Below are positions 44,731 through 53,314 of a stretch of 64,000 nucleotides of DNA, piece after piece. Made by a program: the position numbers and the translations under genes. Source of the stretch: Planctomycetaceae bacterium. Lineage in GTDB: Bacteria; Planctomycetota; Planctomycetia; Planctomycetales; Planctomycetaceae. The notes beneath the pieces were generated by a model. It ran no database searches, was not told the DNA's origin, and worked only from the letters and a program-made list of their open reading frames with translations. Every line of letters begins with the position of its first letter. The first letter of the stretch is position 1. The stretch is from assembly GCA_021732845.1 (NCBI GenBank), contig JAKFUF010000011.1:1-64000 (forward strand), read 5' to 3'.

Positions 44731-45900
44731 ATGCAGGCAACGCACATCCGACTCTCGCTGCTGCTGATCTTGGTTGCTCTGCCCGGATCGGAGGGATCTG
44801 CCTGTTCTTTCTTTGGCGAGCTGCGAACGTTTTCACAGTTCGATCCGCTGGTGGCGGCAAAGTGGGTCGCGGCGGAAAAGGCGACGGAGACTTCAGAGGG
44901 ATCGACGCGAGTCGAAATAGCTAAGATCTTTCGCGACACGCGAAACGCTGCTGGAACAGGCAAGACAATGACCTTGCCCCGACATATCTCCGGCAAACCG
45001 GGTGACCTGTTACTCGTCACCCGCACCGCTGAGCAGGCGGGCTGGGTTCGCTGTACTGACTCGGAGATTACTCACGCCCTCTTGGACTATCTCGCGAATT
45101 CTCCGGACCATGCCCAGCCACCGGCAGCGCGACTCAAGTATTTCGTCAATTATCTTGAGCATCCCGATTTCTTGGTGGCCTACGACGCGTGGGCGGAGTT
45201 CAGGATCGCGAATTATCGCGACATCAAGGCCATCGCAACTGTCTTGCCGCGCGAAAAATTGAGGGTGTGGCTCTCGGATCCAAAACTATCTCGCAGCCGT
45301 CTGGGTTGCTGCGGGATGCTCCTGGGGCTGTGCGGGCAGACGCAGGATGCAGAACTCCTGGAAAAAATCATCTTTGCCAAAACGAAAGAATTCCGTGTCG
45401 GAGCCGATGGCCTGATGGTGGGATACCTGACACTGACTGGAGAAGCCGGGCTGAAAAGGCTGGCCGAAGCGAAACTGGAAGATCCAAAGCAGCCGTTCAG
45501 CGAGGTCTTCTCAGCAATGTGCGCGATGGAGATGTTGTGGAAATACGGGGATGGCGCAGTGCCCAGACCGGCACTTCAGAAGGCCATGCGGAACCTGCTG
45601 GGCCGCACCGATGTGGTGGATCTGGTGATCAACGCTCTGGCCCGATGGAAAGATTGGGAAAACCAAGGCACAATCATCACCCTCTACGATGCTCCCGAAT
45701 TTAACATCCCGGCTTTCAAACGCGCCATCATCCGGTATCTACTGGCGTCCGCAGCCGATGGGGCCAAGGAACCTGGACAGCCGGAGCCCCCGCATGTCGC
45801 GGCCGCCAAGAAGGCCCTCGACAACCTTCGCCAACGCGATCCAAAGACGGTGGAGTTGGTCGAGAAATACTGTAAACCGGCGGATGTGATTGATCCGTAG
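44731..45900 (+). CDS. exported HEAT-repeat-like protein, hypothetical
   Basis: The ATG at 44731 is preceded by AAGGAG at the right distance; the protein has 389 residues. A signal peptide (LSLLLILVALPGSEGSAC, cleavage near residue 24) is followed by about 100 beta-rich residues and then helical pairs that look like HEAT repeats (for example around residues 170-370). Such proteins act as scaffolds. I do not recognise the family and see no catalytic motif. It lies 17 bases before the apbE gene on the same strand, so the two may be co-expressed. Confidence 0.72.
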   Translation: MQATHIRLSLLLILVALPGSEGSACSFFGELRTFSQFDPLVAAKWVAAEKATETSEGSTRVEIAKIFRDTRNAAGTGKTMTLPRHISGKPGDLLLVTRTAEQAGWVRCTDSEITHALLDYLANSPDHAQPPAARLKYFVNYLEHPDFLVAYDAWAEFRIANYRDIKAIATVLPREKLRVWLSDPKLSRSRLGCCGMLLGLCGQTQDAELLEKIIFAKTKEFRVGADGLMVGYLTLTGEAGLKRLAEAKLEDPKQPFSEVFSAMCAMEMLWKYGDGAVPRPALQKAMRNLLGRTDVVDLVINALARWKDWENQGTIITLYDAPEFNIPAFKRAIIRYLLASAADGAKEPGQPEPPHVAAAKKALDNLRQRDPKTVELVEKYCKPADVIDP

Positions 45901-45917
45901 AACGAGGTTGTTACTCC

Positions 45918-46997
45918 ATGTCCGAAGTCCCCTCCCGCCGGCAGTTTCTCAGCGGCCAGGCGCTGCGCGACGAGCTGGCGTGGGCCGGGAAAGAGCTGGC
46001 GGACCGGTTGGCAGAGTCGCGGGAGCGGGAGCCACCGCAGGGCGGCGATACTGTGCGACTCGGCAAGACGGCGATGGCCTGCGATGTCGAAGTGATTATG
46101 AATCCGGGTCCTGCCGCACAGGTTGTCGCGGCTTCGGCGGCACTCGACCGGGTTGATGAGCTTGAGGCGCAGTTCAGCGCGTACCGTCCGCACAGCGAGC
46201 TGACGTTGTTGAATCAACGCGCAGCCACGGAAGCGGTGGCGGTGGAGGATGAACTGTTCGAATTGCTCTGGCGGGCGGCGGAGATTTCCAGGGCCACGGA
46301 AGGGGCGTTTGATCCGACGGCCGGGCCGTTCGTGGCTCTCTGGCGGGCATGCCGCGATGCCGGGCGGCTGCCGACGGAGGAAGAACTGCAGCACACCCGC
46401 CAACGGGTCGGTTGCGAGCACCTGGTCTTTGACCATCAACTGCGGACGCTGTCCTATTTGGTCGATGGTCTGCAGTTCAACCTGGGAGCGATTGGCAAAG
46501 GCCACATCCTGGACCGGGCAGGTCAGGTCATGACCGATGCGCTAATCACTGACTGGATGATTCACGCCGGCTTCAGCAGCATTTTGGCCCGAGGGGGACA
46601 CAATAGTGCGTCCGGCTGGCCGGTGGGGATCCGCAATCCGCTGTTTCCCGAACGAAACTTCGCCACGATGCTACTTCGCGACCGGGGCATGTCGACCAGT
46701 GGCTCAGGCGTTCAGTTCTTCCGCCACGAAGGGCAGCGGTACGGGCACATTCTGGATCCGCGCACCGGCTGGCCGGTCGACGGCATGCTCTCCGTCACCG
46801 TCGTGGCTCCCACCGCTGAAGAGGCGGACGCTCTCTCCACCGCGTTTTTTGTGCTGGGGGTCGAAAAGGCGTTTCTCTACTGCCATAATCAACCGTTGAT
46901 TGGTGCCCTCCTGATCCCCGCACCCACGCGGGGAGCCCGGCTGGAACCGGTCGTGTGCAACATCCCCGAAGACGATCTGTTTTTCGCCCCCAACTAA
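45918..46997 (+). CDS. apbE: FAD:protein FMN transferase
   Basis: The protein has 359 residues. The ApbE core is clear: GKTAMACDVEVIM, FDPTAGPFVALWR, NLGAIGKGHILDRA, then GHILDPRTGWPVDG and TAEEADALSTAFFVLG. ApbE attaches FMN from FAD covalently to threonine or serine of target flavoproteins such as NqrB/NqrC or RnfG-like subunits. The N-terminus has SRRQFLSG but no following hydrophobic core, so Tat export is doubtful. No obvious flavinylation target is encoded nearby. It is followed by the DoxX gene. Confidence 0.92.
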   Translation: MSEVPSRRQFLSGQALRDELAWAGKELADRLAESREREPPQGGDTVRLGKTAMACDVEVIMNPGPAAQVVAASAALDRVDELEAQFSAYRPHSELTLLNQRAATEAVAVEDELFELLWRAAEISRATEGAFDPTAGPFVALWRACRDAGRLPTEEELQHTRQRVGCEHLVFDHQLRTLSYLVDGLQFNLGAIGKGHILDRAGQVMTDALITDWMIHAGFSSILARGGHNSASGWPVGIRNPLFPERNFATMLLRDRGMSTSGSGVQFFRHEGQRYGHILDPRTGWPVDGMLSVTVVAPTAEEADALSTAFFVLGVEKAFLYCHNQPLIGALLIPAPTRGARLEPVVCNIPEDDLFFAPN

Positions 46998-47019
46998 CCT
47001 GCGGGTGCGTAAAAGCAAG

Positions 47020-47051
47020 CAATCGAACATCCAACATCGAAAATCGAAAAT
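47020..47051 (+). repeat. 32-bp ATCGAAAAT repeat, copy 2 of 3, overlapping a start codon
   Basis: This copy matches 28651-28682 and 48560-48591. It ends in CGAAAAT, whose last AT supplies the first two bases of the ATG start of the DoxX gene at 47050. Confidence 0.75.
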
Positions 47052-48312
47052 GGCCAAACCCCTCTCCAACCAGCACATTTCGGTGATCGCGTGCCTCCTG
47101 CTGGTGCTGCTGCGGGTCTCCATTGGCTGGCAGTTCCTGTATGAAGGCTTGTGGAAATACAAGACGTTCGAGACCTCGCGCCCGTGGTCGGCAGAGGGCT
47201 ACCTGTCCAATTCCCAAGGGCCGTTGCGACCATTCTTCCGGAGCCTCGCTTCGGACCCTGACAACCTGTTGAAGCTGGACTACAAGGCGGTCAGCGGCAG
47301 TTGGGACGAGTTTTACAACCGCTTCGTGGCCGAGTATTCCACCAAGCCCGCGGAAGCGTCGCGGCTCACCGATGCCCAGAAGCGCACGCTCAACAACCTG
47401 CTGAACGGTCCCGGCGAGTTTGTTCAGCCTCTGGAGGCATTGCCGGAGGGGTCGCCACTGGCGAAGCCCGACTACAAATTTGGGTTTAAGAAGCCGACTC
47501 CGCCGGAAGGGAGTTTCGTCAAGTACGACGCCGCGAAGAAACGGCTGGTCACGAATGCGCATCTGCTGCCCGAGGATGGCGAGGCGCTGAAGAAGCAGGA
47601 GCTGGCCGAAGCGGACGAGAAGGATCCCAAGGTCGCGGAGTTTCACAAGGCGATCGACAAGCTGGTCGAACGGTCGGGACGGTTGAGCCTCAAGGAGAAG
47701 CTGCAGGTTCTGCTGGTGGAAGACCGCGACCGCAACGGGTTCGTCCAGGCGCAGTTTGAGAATGCGGTCGACGCACGCCGCCCCGGCGATGTCGACGCTT
47801 ATCGCCATCTGCTGAAGCGGTACAACGAACAGTTGAATGCGGCGACCATCCGCTATCAGCATGACCATCTGGGCAAGAACTGGGGCGAAATCCAGGAGAA
47901 GAAGGCCAAACTCTCCGGGCCGGTGGATGCCCTGACAGCCGAGCTGCACGCGGCGGCGTTCGATGTGCTGACCACCGACCAGCAGCGGGCCGTCCCCTTT
48001 CCCAAGACCTCCGTCAACTTGGTCAACATGGCGACGATCTGGACGCTCATCATCCTCGGCAGCCTGATGATCGTGGGGTTGTTCACGCGGCTCGCCTCGC
48101 TCGGCAGTGCCGGCCTGCTGCTGATGTTTTATCTGGCCATGCCGCCGTGGCCGGGGATCCCAGAAGCCCCCGGTCCCGAGCACAGCATGATCGTGAACAA
48201 GAACCTGATCGAAGTCTTCGCCTGCCTCGCCTTCGCGTTCCTGCCCTCGGGACGCTGGCTGGGTCTGGACGCCCTGATCCGCCGGGTCATCTTCCGGCAG
48301 ACGACAGATTGA
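47050..48312 (+). CDS. DoxX-family membrane protein with large soluble insert
   Basis: From the ATG at 47050 the protein has 420 residues. The first helix (about 10-30, VIACLLLVLLRVSIGWQFLYEG) is the DoxX start motif. It is followed by about 290 hydrophilic residues, then three helices near the end (about 316-335, 340-360, 375-395). DoxX proteins are small four-helix membrane proteins linked to redox or quinone-related functions in some bacteria. The insert between helices one and two is unusual and probably lies outside the membrane. An in-frame GTG 15 codons earlier would only translate the repeat and is rejected. Confidence 0.85.
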   Translation: MAKPLSNQHISVIACLLLVLLRVSIGWQFLYEGLWKYKTFETSRPWSAEGYLSNSQGPLRPFFRSLASDPDNLLKLDYKAVSGSWDEFYNRFVAEYSTKPAEASRLTDAQKRTLNNLLNGPGEFVQPLEALPEGSPLAKPDYKFGFKKPTPPEGSFVKYDAAKKRLVTNAHLLPEDGEALKKQELAEADEKDPKVAEFHKAIDKLVERSGRLSLKEKLQVLLVEDRDRNGFVQAQFENAVDARRPGDVDAYRHLLKRYNEQLNAATIRYQHDHLGKNWGEIQEKKAKLSGPVDALTAELHAAAFDVLTTDQQRAVPFPKTSVNLVNMATIWTLIILGSLMIVGLFTRLASLGSAGLLLMFYLAMPPWPGIPEAPGPEHSMIVNKNLIEVFACLAFAFLPSGRWLGLDALIRRVIFRQTTD

Positions 48313-48356
48313 CAGAGGGACCGCTGAACGGGAAACGACTGCAACAATCCTGCAGG

Positions 48357-48505
48357 AATTTCAAATTTCAGATTTCAAATTTCACAGTAAAATAGCCATA
48401 TCAAAAATCCACACGTGCCCCGCAGGATGAATTGCTCGCAATGTTGGCAGACAGTTCGATCTCGCCTGAACAGACTGTGAAATTTGAAATCTGAAATCTG
48501 AAATT
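48357..48505. repeat. 149-bp element with 30-bp inverted termini
   Basis: 48357-48386 (AATTTCAAATTTCAGATTTC and following) is the reverse complement of 48476-48505 at 29 of 30 positions. The arms are A+T-rich in an otherwise GC-rich region and flank 89 bases without a gene. It looks like a miniature inverted-repeat element or a long hairpin between the DoxX and oxidoreductase genes. Confidence 0.75.
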
Positions 48506-48559
48506 ATTTAGAACAAAACATCCGAGTCGATTCTCCCACCGGCGTGGCTCGCCAGACAG

Positions 48560-48591
48560 CAATCGAAAATCCTCCATCGAAAATCGAAAAT
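48560..48591 (+). repeat. 32-bp ATCGAAAAT repeat, copy 3 of 3
   Basis: CAATCGAAAATCCTCCATCG and following bases match copies at 28651 and 47020. It ends ten bases before the oxidoreductase ATG, replacing the place of a ribosome site. Confidence 0.75.
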
Positions 48592-48600
48592 AGATCCACC

Positions 48601-50166
<1,566 letters not shown>

Positions 50167-50172
50167 CGCGAC

Positions 50173-50280
50173 ATGGCCCGCTGGCCCGACTCTCCCCGTT
50201 CGAACGTCATCGCCATCGTGCTGGTGTTCGCCCTGTTCCCGCTGTTGTGCTGGCTGGCCGCGGCCTACATCCGTGGCTAG
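50173..50280 (+). CDS. 35-residue single-helix membrane peptide
   Basis: Reads MARWPDSPRSNVIAIVLVFA and continues as a hydrophobic helix ending AAAYIRG. The ATG lies six bases beyond the oxidoreductase stop, so it is probably translated by re-initiation. The topology (short positive N-terminus, one helix) suggests an inner-membrane peptide, perhaps associated with its neighbour. The length and close spacing make it plausible but not certain. Confidence 0.6.
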   Translation: MARWPDSPRSNVIAIVLVFALFPLLCWLAAAYIRG

Positions 50281-50341
50281 TAGCGGCGGGTCATGGCGCA
50301 GCACGATTCGGCCCAGGGCTGCCAGGCACCCGGAGCGCGCC

Positions 50342-50598
50342 ATGACCGTGTGTCCGAAATGCCAGGCCGAGCTGACTGACCTGCCGCGATGTGGGCATAT
50401 GCCTGAAGTCTCTGGCCGTGCTGCCGAAGTCATCCGATGTCAGCGCGGAGGCGCATCTGGTCATTCCACTGCGAACGGTCGGTCCGGCCAGTGAAACGGG
50501 TGAGCCAGTCGACTACCAGTTGATCGAAATGATTGGCAAGGGATCGACCTCCAGCGTGTGGTCGGCCCGGCAGCAATCCACCGGCAGAACGCAGAACC
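50342..50598 (+). pseudogene. remnant of a serine/threonine protein kinase
   Basis: From the ATG at 50342 the frame reads MTVCPKCQAELTDLP, a zinc-ribbon start typical of planctomycete kinases. Around 50388 the sense shifts to another frame (DVGICLKSLAVLP). It continues to GEPVDYQLIEMIGKGSTSSV and WSARQQSTG, the glycine-rich ATP loop of a Hanks-type kinase, and then breaks off. The catalytic domain is absent, so this is a frameshifted and truncated pseudogene. Bases 50599-50925 hold no gene that I can see. Confidence 0.75.
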
Positions 50599-50925
50599 TT
50601 GATCCAAATTCTCCGTTGACCTGCGGATTTTGGAACGGACCACGCACAATCTGCCATCGAGTTTCGTCGATGTGTGAATTTGTACTGTTTGACGAAAATT
50701 GACCGAGTGGAAATGGCGATAATAGGTAGTGTGGATGCAATGCGAAACTTAGAACGGCTGGCTGAGAGAACACACTCGCCGGACGCTCAGGGTGGGCCGT
50801 GCCGATCCGTGCCCTGCACGAAGCCCCAGCCTGAAGCCACCGCACCCACCACCAGAAACCCGCCCGTCCGGTCAGTGCCCTAACGCTGAAAAACCTTCAC
50901 CTGTTCGTCCAGGAGGATATAGATC

Positions 50926-52122
50926 GTGGATCAATCTGACAGCTACGTTCCCGGTGCCGATTCCGCCAGTGCCATCGAGAAGAACACGATGCTCTGGGGA
51001 ATTTTTCTCGTCGGACTTGTTGTGGGCTTTGTCGGAGTTTACCTCGTCGCAGCCCAGCCGATGTTTGCCCAGATCGACCGTCTGCAGCGTCAAGTGGTCG
51101 CCGTGCAGAATGACATGGAATCGTTGGTGGGTGTTCGCGATCAAGCTTGGGAAACCAGCAACCTGCTGTCGGGCCTGACCTCCCAGCAGCGGCAACTGGC
51201 CGATGCCCGCGCCACGATCAAGGAAATCCGTCAACTGCGCCAGGATCTGCAAGTCGAAGCGGGCCAGATGGCCCAGTCGTTCCAGGCTCTGGCCGACCTC
51301 AAGAAGCTGAAGACCACCGTTCTCGACCAGCGTGACCTGACCGCTCCCGCCGCCAAGGCCGTGGAAGACATTGCCCTCGTGCAGAAGCGGCTGATCGCCG
51401 AACACGGCGCGTTCCCCAAGGCTGAAGCCACCCTGGCCGACCTCGACCGGACGAAGACCGGCCTGGATGAACTGCTCCGCCTGAAGAACCAACTGCTGGA
51501 ACAGGGTGTCGACACCGCCGCCGCTCAAGCCAAAGCCACGGAATTCGTCGCCCTCAAGGACACGATTGTCGCCCAGACCAACACCAATGACGCCAAGAAG
51601 TCCGCTGAAGACCTGATTGCCCTGAAGGACCAGGTTGCCGGCCAGGCTGGCAGCACCGATGCCGCCGCCGCCCGCGTCGCCAAGCTGTTCTCGATGCAGA
51701 ACCAACTCGAAAACCAAGGCGCTGACATGACCATCGCCTTCAGCACACTCGACAACATGGGTGCCCTGAAGGGCAAGCTGGTCAGCCAGACGCAGGAAGT
51801 CGCCGAAGCGATGCAGAACCTGGAGATCCTCTCCGACTTCCAGGACGAGTTCGCGGAACAGATCCGCACCCTGGGCAAGATGCGGCAGAACCTGATGGAA
51901 ATCGTGATGCTCGAATCGACGATCGGCCGCGTCTCCCGGATCATCGAACCGCTCGTTCAGATTGGCAACGTCCGCCGCCTGAGCGAACCCGAACTGCGTG
52001 ACGCCGCCCGCGTGATTCTGGAAAACCGCAACACCCGGATCACCACGAACGTCGACAATCAGCAGCACCCGGAAGTGAAATCGGAAAAGGTTCCTGATCC
52101 GATGCCACTGCCGATCGACTGA
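50926..52122 (+). CDS. membrane-anchored coiled-coil protein, hypothetical
   Basis: The start is a GTG at 50926 preceded nine bases earlier by a perfect AGGAGG. The protein has 398 residues: one membrane helix (about 22-44, MLWGIFLVGLVVGFVGVYLV), then a long heptad-rich coiled coil with few prolines to about residue 370, and a hydrophilic tail. The coil has a periodic pattern of LKDxx and LKxQL units. It is likely anchored in the inner membrane with the coil in the periplasm or cell interior; the family is not recognised. A hairpin terminator follows. Confidence 0.8.
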   Translation: MDQSDSYVPGADSASAIEKNTMLWGIFLVGLVVGFVGVYLVAAQPMFAQIDRLQRQVVAVQNDMESLVGVRDQAWETSNLLSGLTSQQRQLADARATIKEIRQLRQDLQVEAGQMAQSFQALADLKKLKTTVLDQRDLTAPAAKAVEDIALVQKRLIAEHGAFPKAEATLADLDRTKTGLDELLRLKNQLLEQGVDTAAAQAKATEFVALKDTIVAQTNTNDAKKSAEDLIALKDQVAGQAGSTDAAAARVAKLFSMQNQLENQGADMTIAFSTLDNMGALKGKLVSQTQEVAEAMQNLEILSDFQDEFAEQIRTLGKMRQNLMEIVMLESTIGRVSRIIEPLVQIGNVRRLSEPELRDAARVILENRNTRITTNVDNQQHPEVKSEKVPDPMPLPID

Positions 52123-52182
52123 GACTGACAGAATTCCACGCCTGTCCCCTCATACCGGACAGAACGCGACCAGATGACTGTG

Positions 52183-52207
52183 AAAACGGGGCTCAACGCC
52201 CCGTTTT
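52183..52207. terminator. bidirectional hairpin terminator
   Basis: A 10-bp stem AAAACGGGGC / GCCCCGTTTT with a five-base loop. It ends in TTTT on the plus strand and is preceded by AAAA, so it can serve both the coiled-coil gene and the convergent receiver-domain gene. Confidence 0.75.
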
Positions 52208-52293
52208 CCTGTTTGGCCCGCCCCATCGCAGCGTGGGCTTCAGCCCACAGCCTCGTCGTATCACAGTGCATGCGGCTCAGCCGCTCCGGAAGA

Positions 52294-52767
52294 TCAAGGA
52301 GCAGTCGTCGCAGATTCTTCCTTGACCCGTGGCTGCAAGTGATGCGGGCTGGGAGCCGCGGCGAAGCGGTCGGCGAGGGGAGACAGAATGCCGTCAACCA
52401 TGGCGAGCAGAGACGGAAGCTCAAACGGCTTGGCGAGGAAGCCGTCAATGCGGGCCGTGCCGCCCAGTTGGTGATGCCGGGCTTCCGTCGAGGCCGTCAT
52501 CAGGATGACTCGCGGCCGGGAGGGCCAGCGATCCAAATGTTCAACCACGGACAACCCGCTGCGGCGGGGCATCATCAGGTCGATCAGGATCAGATGCGGC
52601 GCGTCGCGCTCGGCCCGCATGAGTCCTTCGCTTCCATCGGCGGCGGTGATGATGTGGTATCCATGAGCGCTGAGGACCACCTCCAAAGTGGTCCGCACCT
52701 CGCGGTCGTCGTCGACAACCAGCACCCGCATCGGGGCGGACGGCAATCGTTGCAGTGGGGTCGGCAT
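52294..52767 (-). CDS. single-domain response regulator (CheY-like receiver)
   Basis: The ATG at 52767 is preceded by GAAGAGG six bases away; the protein has 157 residues. The receiver fold is complete: acidic pocket VLVVDDDREV, phospho-acceptor Asp in LILIDLMMP, Thr/Ser in VILMTAST, and Lys in FLAKPFELPSLL. No output domain follows; the last 25 residues are low-complexity. It probably relays a phosphate to another protein. No histidine kinase is encoded in the window. Upstream, 52768-53314 holds no gene that I can support. Confidence 0.92.
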   Translation of the reverse strand: MPTPLQRLPSAPMRVLVVDDDREVRTTLEVVLSAHGYHIITAADGSEGLMRAERDAPHLILIDLMMPRRSGLSVVEHLDRWPSRPRVILMTASTEARHHQLGGTARIDGFLAKPFELPSLLAMVDGILSPLADRFAAAPSPHHLQPRVKEESATTAP

Positions 52768-53314
52768 CGTCAGCCTCTTCCAATGCGCCCTCGTCCCGGA
52801 ATAGCGCATGCCTGGAGAAGACCCACATCCTGGGGTGGCGGACGGCATCCCATGAATCGCCCGCAGGGATCGTACAACTCTCCTCATTCCCGTCATCTGT
52901 TGCGTTAAATCAACATTAGGTTACGCCCGGACGATCTGGCAAGACGAGACGGTCATCTTCAGTCAAAAACTCTCAGCCGTGGGATTTTGTACGGAACTTG
53001 AGAGTTGTGCGGAGTGTTCCAACGGTGTTCGCCGTGGAGTCCCGCGGACAGGTCCGACGCCGCAACGGGGGAATGGCACGCATAACCGCGCCATTCAGTT
53101 CGCCACTGACCATGGGCCGGTTTCTTGGAAATTCAAGCCCCAATTGGGGATTTGCCAATTGTGACCGGTGCAAACCGGTCGTAGTATGAGAGACATGCCC
53201 TTGGTGCGCGGTCTGTGCGCCGGGGCTTCGCTTGAACAAGCGTCCGCCGCAATTGCGAATCATCGGCGTCCGTCGCAGAACTCTTGGTTCGACACGTCTG
53301 ACGGAGCCGTCTCC

